64,000 nucleotides of DNA from Geodermatophilus dictyosporus (lineage in GTDB: Bacteria; Actinomycetota; Actinomycetes; Mycobacteriales; Geodermatophilaceae), in assembly GCF_900115505.1 (NCBI RefSeq), contig NZ_FOWQ01000005.1, positions 124,001 to 188,000 of the forward strand, read 5' to 3'. The notes beneath the pieces were generated by a model, which worked only from the letters and a program-made list of their open reading frames with translations, searched no databases and had not been told where the DNA came from. Both the position numbers and the translations under genes were made by a program. Below are positions 25,824-34,064 of the stretch, piece by piece. The stretch's first letter is position 1, and every line of letters starts with the position of its first letter.

Positions 25824-26653
25824 CGGATGGTGTAGCCGGCGTCGACGGGCAGCGTCACGCCGGTGACGTAGCGCGCCTCGTCGGAGACGAGGAACAGGAC
25901 CGCGTTGGAGATGTCGACCGGGTCGACGTAGGGCACCGGCAGCGGGTGCAGCGTCTCGAACAGCTCGGTGAACTTCTCCCTCGTCGGGTTCGGGTCGTCG
26001 GGCGTGAACAGCCCCCAGGTCTTCTCGTTCTGGATCATCACGGTGTCCACCCCGGTCGGGTGCACGGTGTTGACCCGGATCGACTGCTTGCCGAACTCGT
26101 TGGCCAGCGTGCGCATGATGCCGATGACGCCGTGCTTGGCGGCCGTGTAGTGGATGGTGTTCGCCGTCCCCTTGAGCCCGGCGGTCGAGCTGGTGATGAC
26201 GATCGACCCGCCACCGGACCCGATGAGGTGCGGCAGCGCCACCTTGCAGGTGTTCCAGACACCGGTCAGGTTGATGTCGATCATCTCCTGCCAGGCGCCG
26301 TCGGAGAGCTCGAGCGACGGGGACAGCTCGAAGACACCGGCGTTGGCGAGCACGATGTCGAGCCGGCCCAGCTGCGCGACGCCGTCGTCCACCGCCGCCC
26401 TCAGCGCGGCCGGGTCGCGCACGTCGGCCTTCGTCGCCACGATCCGCCGGTCGAGGGCCTCGACCTGGCGCACGGTCTCGGCCAGGTCCTCCTCGGTGGC
26501 CGGCGGGTACATCCGGATCGACCCGATCGGTGCGCAGACGTCGACGGCGATGACGTCGGCGCCCTCCTGGGCCAGCCGCAGCGCGTGACTGCGTCCCTGG
26601 CTGCGGGCCGCCCCGGTGATGAAGGCGACCTTGCCCTCGACGCGTCCTGCCAC
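25820..26653 (-). CDS. Mycofactocin-coupled SDR family oxidoreductase
   Basis: A 277-residue Rossmann-fold dehydrogenase. It shows the pattern of the mycofactocin-dependent subfamily: KVAFITGAARSQGRSHALRL at the N-terminus, TEEDLAETVRQVEALDRRIV, NAGVFELSPSLEL and an enlarged region NEKTWGLFTPDDPNPTREKF. Catalytic Ser is in ITSSTAG and Tyr/Lys in YTAAKHG. Members keep NAD bound and pass electrons to mycofactocin while oxidising alcohols. One Ser replaces the usual Gly in the glycine motif (GAARSQGR). It is followed by the broken MoxR gene and preceded by a second SDR 25 nt upstream. Confidence 0.85.
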   Translation of the reverse strand: MAGRVEGKVAFITGAARSQGRSHALRLAQEGADVIAVDVCAPIGSIRMYPPATEEDLAETVRQVEALDRRIVATKADVRDPAALRAAVDDGVAQLGRLDIVLANAGVFELSPSLELSDGAWQEMIDINLTGVWNTCKVALPHLIGSGGGSIVITSSTAGLKGTANTIHYTAAKHGVIGIMRTLANEFGKQSIRVNTVHPTGVDTVMIQNEKTWGLFTPDDPNPTREKFTELFETLHPLPVPYVDPVDISNAVLFLVSDEARYVTGVTLPVDAGYTIR

Positions 26654-26678
26654 GCTGTCCTCCTCGTGCTCGATCGGC

Positions 26679-27515
26679 CTACTTGGTGATCCAGCCGGCG
26701 TCGATCCGGTGGGTCGTCCCGGTGATCCACCGGCCGGAGTCGTCGGCGGCCAGGTACAGGACCGCCTCGCTGACGTCCTCGGGCTGCACCCACGGCGTGG
26801 GCAGCAGGTTGAGGTCCTGGAAGACGCCGCTGACGTCCTCGCGGGTCGGGTGCTCGAGGTCGGGCCGGAACAGCCGGTAGACGTTCTCGTTCTGGATGAG
26901 CGGCGTGTCGACGTTGGTCGGGTGGATCGAGTTGACCCGGATCCGCTCCGGCGCCAGCTCCAGGGCCAGCGTCCGCATCAGCCCGACGACGCCGTGCTTG
27001 GCCGCGACGTAGCTGGCGACGTTCGGCATGCCGCGCAGCCCGAGCGCGGAGCTGACCAGCACCAGGGACCCGCCCTCGCCGTGGGCACGGATGTGCGGGA
27101 CGGCGGCCTTCGCGGTCAGGAAGACGCCGGTCAGGTTGGTCTCGAGCATGTCCCGCCACTCCTGGGCCGGGGTGGCGGCCACCTCGTGCGGGGGGACGCC
27201 GATGCCGGCGTTGGCGACCGCGCAGTCGAGCCGGCCGAGCTGGGCCACACCGTCGGCCAGCCCCGCGGTGAGCGCGTCCTCGTCGGCGACGTCGGCCTGG
27301 AAGGTCACCATCCGCCGGTCGAGTGCCTCGACCGCCCGAACCGTGTCCGCCAGGTCGTCGGGCGTGGTGACCGGGCCGGTGGCGCTGGCGACGGGCCCGC
27401 AGACGTCCATGCCGATGACGTCGGCGCCCTCCCGGGCGAGCCGGATGGCGTGGCTGCGGCCCATGCCGCGCCCGGCACCGGTGATGAACACGACCTTGCC
27501 GTCGAGCCTGCCCAT
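26679..27515 (-). CDS. Mycofactocin-coupled SDR family oxidoreductase
   Basis: 278 residues from the ATG at 27515, which has GGAGGG upstream. The cofactor motif is TGAGRGMGRSHA, with DDLADTVRAVEALDRRMV and NENVYRLFRPDLEHPTRED as subfamily insertions. Catalytic residues are in VSSALG and YVAAKHG. It is probably an alcohol-to-ketone dehydrogenase using mycofactocin. It is divergent from an MFS transporter gene and has a well-formed promoter with a CRP-like site. Confidence 0.85.
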   Translation of the reverse strand: MGRLDGKVVFITGAGRGMGRSHAIRLAREGADVIGMDVCGPVASATGPVTTPDDLADTVRAVEALDRRMVTFQADVADEDALTAGLADGVAQLGRLDCAVANAGIGVPPHEVAATPAQEWRDMLETNLTGVFLTAKAAVPHIRAHGEGGSLVLVSSALGLRGMPNVASYVAAKHGVVGLMRTLALELAPERIRVNSIHPTNVDTPLIQNENVYRLFRPDLEHPTREDVSGVFQDLNLLPTPWVQPEDVSEAVLYLAADDSGRWITGTTHRIDAGWITK

Positions 27516-27532
27516 CGTGTCCCTCCGGTTCG

Positions 27533-27577
27533 GGTGACCTGGACGACAAACTATGCGAATCGTATGGAGGGTGACAA
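27533..27577 (-). promoter_or_regulatory. Promoter of the SDR operon with TGTCG-N6-TCACC site
   Basis: Reading on the minus strand, TTGTCA (27577-27572), an 18-nt spacer and TAGTTT (27553-27548) form a good promoter. TGTCG-N6-TCACC (27548-27533) overlaps the last -10 base. The same -10 plus site layout occurs before the second BVMO gene (63407-63427) and, less exactly, the esterase gene. Confidence 0.55.
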
Positions 27578-27616
27578 CGTCGCCCCTCGACCGGCCCGGC
27601 GCACTTCCGCCGGGGC

Positions 27617-27636
27617 GCAAAACAGGATAAGGATTA
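27617..27636 (+). promoter_or_regulatory. Candidate operator/promoter element upstream of the MFS gene
   Basis: GCAAAACAGGATAAGGATTA ends 6 nt before the ATG. It matches the element at 30359-30379 upstream of the first P450 gene except for one inserted base and one substitution, so the same regulator or sigma factor may read both. Confidence 0.5.
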
Positions 27637-27642
27637 ATACCG

Positions 27643-28869
27643 ATGAGTGGGAGCCGCGGGGCACCGTCCCGGCCGGCCGTCCTCGCGGTCAGCACGCTGG
27701 CGATGGGGCTCGGCGCCGCACCGATGCCGATCGTGGGCTACCTCGGCGCGGCGCTGCGGGCCGACCTGGGCCTGACCGGCGCCCAGCTGGGGCTGGTCGT
27801 CGGGGTCTTCTACGGGGCCACCGGCGTCACGTCGCTGCTCGGGTCGCGGCTGGTCGACCGGCTCGGTGCCCGCTGGTGGGTGGCCGGCGACCAGGCGCTC
27901 ACCGCCGCCGGGCTGGCCGGGGCCGCCGCGGTCGGCTCGTTCCCCGCGCTGCTGGTCGCCAGCGTGGTGACCGGCTGCGGCTACGCCTTCGTGAACGCCG
28001 GCACCAGCGTCGCGGTGACCAGCGTGTCCCGGCGCGACCAGGCGGCCGCCGCGGTCGCCGTCAAGACGGCCGGCATCCCCGGCCTGCTCACCGTGGTGGC
28101 CCTGGCCGGGCCCCCCGCGGCCGAGGCGGTCGGCTGGCGCGGTGTCGTGCTCGTGCTGGCCGCCCTGGCCGCGGTCAACACCGCGCTGGCGATGGTGTGG
28201 GTGCCCAGCCACCGGGCCGCGCCCGGCCCGGCCGGCCGGCGCGGCGCGGCGCCGCTGCCGCGGGGTTTCGCGTGGGTGCTGCTGGCGGCGACCTGCTTCG
28301 TCATCGGCACCAACCCGCTGTCGGCGTTCCTCGTGGTGAGCCTGGTCGACGGCGGGGTCTCGCCCGTGACGGCCGGCCTGGTGTCGGCGGCCGGCACCGG
28401 GGCGGGCACGGTGGCGATGGTGGTCGTCGCCCGCCGCAGCGACCGTCGGGGACCCCTGCCCCGGGCCGCGACGGCGGCGCGGGTGTGCCTGGTCGGCCTC
28501 GCCGGGACGCTGCTGCTCTGGGCGGGGACCCACCTGGGTCTCGCGGTGGTGGCCGTCGGCGCGGTGGCCGGCCTGCTCTGCGCGATGGTCGGCGCCGGGT
28601 TCGCGCACGCCGTCACCGTCGACCGCGCCCCGCACGCGGTGGGGCGGGCGACGGCGGTGATGTCGTGCGGCTACTACCTCGGCGCACTGGTCTCACCCCT
28701 GGCGTTCGGCGCGCTGGCCGACCTGACCGGCGGCTACGACCTGCCCTGGGCGGTCACCGCGGCGGCGATGGCCGTCGCGGTGGCCTCCTACGCCGTCGTG
28801 CAGCGCCGGGTGCCGCCGGCGGCGGTCCCGCGGGCGGCGCCGGTCGCCGCGGCGACCCCCCGGGCGTGA
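27643..28869 (+). CDS. MFS-family transporter
   Basis: A 408-residue hydrophobic protein with about twelve membrane segments. The loop motif SRLVDRLGARWWV after helix 2 matches the MFS A-motif region. A basic loop (GPAGRRGAAPLPRGF) separates the two halves near residue 195. It probably exports or imports a pathway compound. No Shine-Dalgarno is evident. It is divergent from the SDR pair and convergent with the ferredoxin reductase gene. Confidence 0.8.
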   Translation: MSGSRGAPSRPAVLAVSTLAMGLGAAPMPIVGYLGAALRADLGLTGAQLGLVVGVFYGATGVTSLLGSRLVDRLGARWWVAGDQALTAAGLAGAAAVGSFPALLVASVVTGCGYAFVNAGTSVAVTSVSRRDQAAAAVAVKTAGIPGLLTVVALAGPPAAEAVGWRGVVLVLAALAAVNTALAMVWVPSHRAAPGPAGRRGAAPLPRGFAWVLLAATCFVIGTNPLSAFLVVSLVDGGVSPVTAGLVSAAGTGAGTVAMVVVARRSDRRGPLPRAATAARVCLVGLAGTLLLWAGTHLGLAVVAVGAVAGLLCAMVGAGFAHAVTVDRAPHAVGRATAVMSCGYYLGALVSPLAFGALADLTGGYDLPWAVTAAAMAVAVASYAVVQRRVPPAAVPRAAPVAAATPRA

Positions 28870-28880
28870 GGGGTGGCGGT

Positions 28881-28898
28881 CCCGCGCCGGCACGCGGG
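28881..28898. terminator. Weak hairpin between convergent genes
   Basis: A 6-bp stem, CCCGCG with CGCGGG, and a 6-nt loop lie in the 39-nt space between the MFS and ferredoxin reductase genes. It is small, so a terminator role is only likely from position. Confidence 0.3.
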
Positions 28899-28908
28899 GC
28901 GCGCCGTC

Positions 28909-30096
28909 CTATGCGGCAGCCAGCGCCTCGTCCCAGCCGGCACCGGCGACGAGCAGCTTGCGGAAGGGCAGCAGCGCCTTGAGCGCGCCGAAGCCGACCG
29001 CCGCGCGCAGCCGCCCCTCGCTGCCGGTGATGGCGACGAAGCTGCCGTCGAGGTCGCCCACGACGACCCGCAGCTCGTCGCCGGGCCGCACGCGGCCGAA
29101 CACCTGCAGCCGGGCACCGAGCTGGTCGCTCCACACGTAGGGCACCGCGTCGTGCGCCGTCGGCGTCCCGGTCAGGTTGGCCGCGACGACGCCGGCGGTC
29201 TCCACCGCGTTCGTCCAGTGCTCCACGCGCACGTCCTCGCCGACGCGCGGGTGCCGCCACCGGGCGACGTCGCCCACCGCCCACACGTCCTCGGCGCCCA
29301 CGGCGGCCAGCCGCTCGTCGCAGACGACGCCGTCACGCAGGTCCAGGCCGGCACCGGCGAGCCAGCCGGTCTCGGGCACCGTGCCCAGGCCGAGGACGAC
29401 GAGGTCGGCCGGCATCAGCGTCCCGTCGGTCAGCCGCACCCCGGTCACCCGGTCGCGGCCCTCGAGGGCGGCCACCCCCGCCCCCGTGTGGAGGTCGATG
29501 CCGGCCGCGGCGTGCCGGCGGGTGAGGGCCGCGCCCAGCTCGGGTCCCAGCCCGCGCACCAGGAGCGCCGGCAGCGGTTCGACGAGCGCGACCGTCCGCC
29601 CGTGCCCGTGCAGGGTCCAGGCCACCTCGGCACCGATGAACCCGCCGCCGACGACGACCACCCGGGCGCCCTCGGTGGCCGCGGCGCGGATCGCCGCGGC
29701 GTCGGCGGCCGTGCGCAGCGTCCAGACCCCGGCCCGCGGCTCCAGGCCCGGGACCGTGCGCGGTGTGGACCCGGTGGCGACGACGAGCCGGTCGTAGGCG
29801 ACCGACTCACCCCCGTGCAGCGCCACCTGGCGGCGGTCCCGGTCGAGGTCGACCGCGCGGCCGCACACCAGCTCGACGCCGAGCGCCCCGAGGCGCTGCC
29901 GGTCGGTCAGCGGCCGGGCCTCCACCGCGGGGTCGGCGAGGAACCCCTTCGACAGGGGCGGCCGATCGGCGGCCACCCCGTCGGGGGAGCCGGGCTCGGC
30001 GCCCACGAGCACGACGTCGGCGTCGCTGCCGCGGCGGCGCAGGGCCTCGACGGTCCGGACGCCGGCCAGCGAGGCCCCGACGACGACGATGCGCAC
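28909..30096 (-). CDS. FAD-dependent ferredoxin reductase (P450 redox partner)
   Basis: 395 residues from a GTG at 30096. FAD motif VVVGASLAGVRTVEAL is at the start, ADRPPLSKGFL at about 44-54, the NAD-binding GGGFIGAEVAWTLHGHG near residue 155, and VWAVGDVARW and EHWTNAVETA in the last third. It belongs with rhodocoxin/putidaredoxin reductase-like enzymes. It lies 13 nt after the small ferredoxin gene and is divergent from a P450 gene, so the three probably form one class I P450 system. Confidence 0.88.
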   Translation of the reverse strand: MRIVVVGASLAGVRTVEALRRRGSDADVVLVGAEPGSPDGVAADRPPLSKGFLADPAVEARPLTDRQRLGALGVELVCGRAVDLDRDRRQVALHGGESVAYDRLVVATGSTPRTVPGLEPRAGVWTLRTAADAAAIRAAATEGARVVVVGGGFIGAEVAWTLHGHGRTVALVEPLPALLVRGLGPELGAALTRRHAAAGIDLHTGAGVAALEGRDRVTGVRLTDGTLMPADLVVLGLGTVPETGWLAGAGLDLRDGVVCDERLAAVGAEDVWAVGDVARWRHPRVGEDVRVEHWTNAVETAGVVAANLTGTPTAHDAVPYVWSDQLGARLQVFGRVRPGDELRVVVGDLDGSFVAITGSEGRLRAAVGFGALKALLPFRKLLVAGAGWDEALAAA

Positions 30097-30109
30097 CGTG
30101 CCGCGCCCG

Positions 30110-30301
30110 TCAGGCGACCGTGATGGCCCGCTCGGGACAGCTGTCGGCCCCCAGCTGCGCGTCGGCCTCCAGCTCCGCGGGCACCGGGTCCTGCACGACG
30201 ATCGCGTGGCCGTCGGTCTCGTCGAGCTCGAACACGTCCGGGGCACTCATGTGGCAGACGCCGTGACCCTGGCAGGCTCCCAGGTCGACCGTGACGCGCA
30301 T
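30110..30301 (-). CDS. Small ferredoxin, P450-associated [3Fe-4S] type
   Basis: 63 residues from the ATG at 30301, which has a strong GGAGGTG seven bases upstream. The cluster motif is CQGHGVC followed by a distant SCPERAI; a His stands where a fourth cluster Cys would be. This is typical of ferredoxins that feed actinobacterial P450s. It is encoded between the reductase and the divergent P450 gene. Confidence 0.88.
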   Translation of the reverse strand: MRVTVDLGACQGHGVCHMSAPDVFELDETDGHAIVVQDPVPAELEADAQLGADSCPERAITVA

Positions 30302-30350
30302 CGCAGACACCTCCGGGGGACGGCGGCGTCCTGCGGGGACGCCGACCCTG

Positions 30351-30401
30351 TTGACACAGCAAAACCAGGATAAGCATTATCACACTGTGACGTTGATCAG
30401 A
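30351..30401 (+). promoter_or_regulatory. Promoter of the first P450 gene with operator-like elements
   Basis: TTGACA (30351-30356), 18 nt, CATTAT (30375-30380). The element GCAAAACCAGGATAAGCATTA (30359-30379, one base longer than the copy at 27617) fills the spacer and -10, and contains the palindrome GATAA-GCA-TTATC (30369-30381). TGTGA-N6-TCAGA (30386-30401) follows at the expected transcription start. Confidence 0.55.
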
Positions 30402-30413
30402 GACGAGGACCAC

Positions 30414-31691
30414 ATGAGCACCTCTGGCCGGTGTCCCGTCGTCCACTTCGACCACCACTCGCAGGAGCACGCCGACGACACCGTCGGCGCCTACCGGCGA
30501 CTGCGCGAGACCCATCCTGTCGCGTGGAGCGAGCTCTACGGCGGTTTCTGGGTGCTCAGCGACTACGAGTCGGTGTTCGAGGCGGCGCGCGACGACGACG
30601 TCTTCTCCTCCCAGCGCCTCGACCAGTACGGCGGGCCGGGCCTGTCGGTGGTCATCCCGAAGACCCCGATGCACAAGCACATCCCGATCGAGCTCGACCC
30701 GCCGGAGTTCCGGTCCTACCGCAAGGTGGTCAACCCGATCGCCTCGCCGGCCGCCGTCGCCAAGGTCGAGGACATGATCGTCAAGTGGACGACGTGGTTC
30801 GTCGACGAGCTCATCGAGTCCGGCGAGGCCGACCTCGCGCAGGTCATCGGCGTCCCGGCCATCTGCACGATCGACTGGCTGGGCCTGCCGGTCGAGGACT
30901 GGCAGGTCTACGCGCGCTCGCACCAGGCCACCCTCGCCGAGCCCACCGACAGCCCGGTGTACCGGCGCGCGGTCGAGGTCGACCTGCCCTACTGCTCCGA
31001 GCAGATGCGGCAGACGATCGCCGCCCGCGCGGCCGAGCCGCGCGACGACGTCATCAGCTACCTGGTGCAGCAGCAGGTCGACGACCGGCCGATCACCCAG
31101 GAGGAGGTCTTCTCGATCGTCGAGCTGCTGGTGAGCGGCGGCGTCGGGACGACGGCCTCGCTGGTCAGCCAGGCGCTGGTGTGGCTCCACGAGCACCCCG
31201 ACGTCCGCCGGGAGCTCATCGACGACCCGTCGCTGCTCGACCGCGCGATCGAGGAGTTCCTCCGCTACTTCTCCCCCACCCAGGCACTGGCCCGCACGGT
31301 GCTGCAGGAGACCGAGTTCCACGGCTGCCCCATGCACGTGGGCGACCGGGCCCTGCTCGCGTGGTCGTCGGCCAACCGGGACCCTGCGCAGTTCACCGAC
31401 CCCGACGAGGTCGACATCCACCGCTGGCCCAACCGGCACCTGGCCTTCGGCGTCGGCGTGCACCGCTGCGCCGGCTCGCACTTCGGCAAGCGCATGGCCA
31501 AGGAGATGCTGGCCCAGGTGCTGGAGCGGATGCCCGACTACGCGGTCGACCTGTCCGGCCTCAAGCGCTACCCGCGGCAGGGCGTCAACAAGGGCTGGCA
31601 GCGGATCCCGGCCACCTTCACGCCGGGCGAGCGCCGGCTGCCGCCGGGCGCGGTGCCCCCGGGCGTCTCCGCGGCCAACGCGCGCAGCTGA
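30414..31691 (+). CDS. Cytochrome P450 (first)
   Basis: 425 residues from the ATG at 30414. The haem loop is FGVGVHRCAG (345-354) with Cys352 as the iron ligand, and the K-helix ExxR is EEFLR. The I-helix motif reads SGGVGTTAS (241-249). The acidic residue that usually precedes Thr-Thr in proton delivery is Gly245. It probably hydroxylates the pathway substrate with electrons from the divergent ferredoxin and reductase. An SDR gene follows in the same direction and would oxidise the alcohol formed. Confidence 0.92.
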   Translation: MSTSGRCPVVHFDHHSQEHADDTVGAYRRLRETHPVAWSELYGGFWVLSDYESVFEAARDDDVFSSQRLDQYGGPGLSVVIPKTPMHKHIPIELDPPEFRSYRKVVNPIASPAAVAKVEDMIVKWTTWFVDELIESGEADLAQVIGVPAICTIDWLGLPVEDWQVYARSHQATLAEPTDSPVYRRAVEVDLPYCSEQMRQTIAARAAEPRDDVISYLVQQQVDDRPITQEEVFSIVELLVSGGVGTTASLVSQALVWLHEHPDVRRELIDDPSLLDRAIEEFLRYFSPTQALARTVLQETEFHGCPMHVGDRALLAWSSANRDPAQFTDPDEVDIHRWPNRHLAFGVGVHRCAGSHFGKRMAKEMLAQVLERMPDYAVDLSGLKRYPRQGVNKGWQRIPATFTPGERRLPPGAVPPGVSAANARS

Positions 31692-31757
31692 CGCCGGCGC
31701 GCACCCCCACGCGCCCACCGCGACGGCGCGGTGGGACCCGAGCAGAGGAGCCCGGTC

Positions 31758-32597
31758 ATGGCAGGTCGCATGGAAGGCAAGGTCGCGTTCATCACCGGCG
31801 CGGCGCGCGGGCAGGGGCGGGCGCACGCGCTCCGCCTGGCCCAGGAGGGCGCGGACGTCGTCGCGGTCGACATCTGCGCCGACATCGACACGGTGACGCC
31901 CTACTACCCGCTGGCGACCGAGGAGGAACTCGCCGAGACGGTGCGCCAGGTCGAGGCCCTCGACCGGCGGATCGTCGCGCGCAGGGCCGACGTCCGCGAC
32001 CTCGACGGACTGCAGGCGGCGTTCGACGAGGGCCTGGCCGAGTTCGGCCACGTCGACACCGTCGTCGCCAACGCCGGGATCGCCACCTACGGCAAGGCGT
32101 GGGAGCTGACCGGCGAGCAGTGGAAGGACATGGTCGACGTCAACCTCACCGGCGTCTTCCACACCGCCAAGGTCGCCATCCCGTCGATGATCGAGGCGGG
32201 CCGGGGCGGCAGCATCCTGTTCACCAGCTCGATCGGCGGGCTCAAGGGCATCCAGAACGTCGCCCACTACGTGGCCTGCAAGCACGGCATCGTGGGCCTG
32301 ATGCGGACGCTGGCCAACGAGCTGGGGCCGCACTCGATCCGGGTGAACACCATCCACCCGACCAACGTCGACACGATCATGATCCAGAACCCCGGCACCT
32401 GGGCGATGTTCTCCCCGGGCGACCCCGAGCCCAGCCGGGAGAAGGCGATGCCGGGGTTCCTGTCGCTCAACACGCTGCCGGTGCCGTGGATCGAGCCGGT
32501 GGACATCAGCAACGCGGTGCTGTTCCTCGCCAGCGACGAGGCCCGCTACGTCACCGGGGTGACGTTCCCCGTGGACGCCGGCGCCTTCGTGAAGTAG
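31758..32597 (+). CDS. Mycofactocin-coupled SDR family oxidoreductase
   Basis: 279 residues. It starts MAGRMEGKVAFITGAARGQG, has TEEELAETVRQVEALDRRIV, a catalytic Ser in FTSSIGG and Tyr/Lys in YVACKHG, and the subfamily region NPGTWAMFSPGDPEPSRE. It closely resembles the SDR at 25820-26653. Placed between two P450 genes, it likely converts P450-made alcohols to ketones with mycofactocin as external electron acceptor. Confidence 0.87.
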   Translation: MAGRMEGKVAFITGAARGQGRAHALRLAQEGADVVAVDICADIDTVTPYYPLATEEELAETVRQVEALDRRIVARRADVRDLDGLQAAFDEGLAEFGHVDTVVANAGIATYGKAWELTGEQWKDMVDVNLTGVFHTAKVAIPSMIEAGRGGSILFTSSIGGLKGIQNVAHYVACKHGIVGLMRTLANELGPHSIRVNTIHPTNVDTIMIQNPGTWAMFSPGDPEPSREKAMPGFLSLNTLPVPWIEPVDISNAVLFLASDEARYVTGVTFPVDAGAFVK

Positions 32598-32608
32598 CGG
32601 CCGGACCT

Positions 32609-32662
32609 TGTGGTCGGCGTCACACCCTGCGCACCATGTGCAGATATCCGACGCCGACCACA
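32609..32662. promoter_or_regulatory. Inverted repeat and TGTGG-N6-TCACA site before the second P450 gene
   Basis: TGTGG-N6-TCACA (32609-32624) has 19 bases (32608-32626, TTGTGGT-N4-GTCACACC at the ends) in common layout with 63411-63429. In addition TGTGGTCGGCGTC (32609-32621) is perfectly inverted at 32650-32662 across a 28-nt loop, ending 11 nt before the P450 ATG. Regulator binding or an RNA hairpin near the ribosome site are both possible. Confidence 0.5.
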
Positions 32663-32673
32663 GGGAGCCCGCC

Positions 32674-33936
32674 ATGACCTCGACCGTGACCCCGCCGGCG
32701 CCGGACATCCTGTCCCCGGAGTACCTCGCCGACCCCTACCCCTTCCACCGGGTGCTGCGCGACTCCCACCCGGTGACCTTCCACGAGGCCACGCAGAGCT
32801 GGCTGCTCAGCCGGTACGCCGACGTCGCCGGCGCCTTCCGCAGCCCGGCCTTCTCCAGCCGCAACTACGAGTGGCAGCTCGAGCCGATCCACGGCCGCAC
32901 CATCCTGCAGATGGAGGGCAAGGAGCACGCCACGCACCGGGCACTGCTCAACCCCTTCTTCCGCGGGAAGGGCCTCGAGGCGTTCCTCCCCGTCGTCACC
33001 CGCAACGCGGCGGAGCTGGTCGACGGGGTGGTGCAGCGGGCGGCGGGCGACCTGGTCGACGGGTTCGCCGGGCGCGGCCGGGCCGACCTGGTCGCGGAGT
33101 TCACGACCTGGTTCCCGATCAACGTGATGGTCGACATGCTCGGCCTGCCCAAGAGCGACCACCAGCGCTTCCACGGCTGGTACCACTCGATCATGGCGCA
33201 CCTGAACAACCTGGCCGGCGACCCCGCGGTCACCGCCCGCGCCGACCAGACCCGCGAGGAGCTGCGCGACTACGTGCTCCCGATCGTCCGGGAGCGGCGC
33301 GAGGGGAACGGGGACGACCTGCTGTCCCGGCTGTGCCGCGCCGAGGTCGACGGCGAGCGGATGAGCGACGAGGAGATCAAGGCCTTCGTCAGCCTGCTGC
33401 TGGTCGCCGGCGGCGAGACGACGGACAAGGCGATCGCCAGCATGGTCCGCAACCTGCTCGACCACCCCGAGCAGATGGCGGCGGTGCGCGCCGATCGATC
33501 CCTGGCCGACGCCGTGATCGCCGAGACGCTGCGCCACTCCGGGCCGGTGCACATGATCATGCGCCAGACCGAGGAGGCGGTGGAGCTCTCCGGGACGACG
33601 ATCCCCGCGGGCGCCACCTGCATCCTCATGCTGGCCGCGGCCAACCGGGACGAGCGCCACTTCGAGCGCCCCGACGAGTTCGACGTGCGGCGCCCCGACC
33701 TCGACGTCGCCAAGGCCTTCTCCGGGGCGGCCAACCACGTGCAGTTCATCCTGGGCCGGCACTTCTGCGTGGGCTCGCTGCTGGCCCGCAGCGAGATGAC
33801 CGTCGCACTCGACCTCGTGCTCGACCGGCTGCCCGGCCTGCGCTACCAAGAGGGCTTCACCCCGCGCGAGGCCGGCCTCTACACCCGCAGCGTGGAGAGC
33901 CTGCTCGTCGAGTTCGACCCGCCGGCCGCCGCCTGA
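32674..33936 (+). CDS. Cytochrome P450 (second)
   Basis: 420 residues. The I-helix is VAGGETTDK (AGGETT at 245-250, with the normal acidic residue), the K-helix is ETLRH and the haem loop is FILGRHFCVG (358-367) with Cys365. It has standard bacterial P450 length. Electrons may come from the ferredoxin at 30110-30301, the only P450 ferredoxin seen. It is 76 nt after the SDR gene but has its own candidate regulatory site. Confidence 0.92.
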   Translation: MTSTVTPPAPDILSPEYLADPYPFHRVLRDSHPVTFHEATQSWLLSRYADVAGAFRSPAFSSRNYEWQLEPIHGRTILQMEGKEHATHRALLNPFFRGKGLEAFLPVVTRNAAELVDGVVQRAAGDLVDGFAGRGRADLVAEFTTWFPINVMVDMLGLPKSDHQRFHGWYHSIMAHLNNLAGDPAVTARADQTREELRDYVLPIVRERREGNGDDLLSRLCRAEVDGERMSDEEIKAFVSLLLVAGGETTDKAIASMVRNLLDHPEQMAAVRADRSLADAVIAETLRHSGPVHMIMRQTEEAVELSGTTIPAGATCILMLAAANRDERHFERPDEFDVRRPDLDVAKAFSGAANHVQFILGRHFCVGSLLARSEMTVALDLVLDRLPGLRYQEGFTPREAGLYTRSVESLLVEFDPPAAA

Positions 33937-33974
33937 TCCCGCGCCCCGGCCGGCCGCGGACGACGAGCGGCGAA

Positions 33975-34023
33975 GGGTCTGGTCAACCAGGCGAACCATG
34001 CATAGGGTAACCGCGGTCACATC
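33975..34023 (+). promoter_or_regulatory. Promoter region of the SnoaL/CoA-ligase operon
   Basis: GGGTCTGGTCA (33975-33985) contains TGGTCA (33980-33985) as a possible -35, then 17 nt and TAGGGT (34003-34008). GGTAACCGCGGTCACATC (34006-34023) is repeated exactly at 57119-57136 upstream of the branched-chain-type binding-protein gene; GGTAA-N6-TCACA within it resembles the other TGTGG-N6-TCACA sites. GGGTCTGGWCA also recurs before the genes starting at 52347 and 57073. Confidence 0.5.
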
Positions 34024-34064
34024 CACGCCGACGAGGACCGTCGGCCACACCGAGGAGACCCGCC

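Noticed and set aside
24470-25835. Plus-strand open frames over the MoxR/VWA relics as possible new genes.
   Set aside because: The minus strand carries recognisable MoxR and VWA motifs in order; the plus frames have no motifs.
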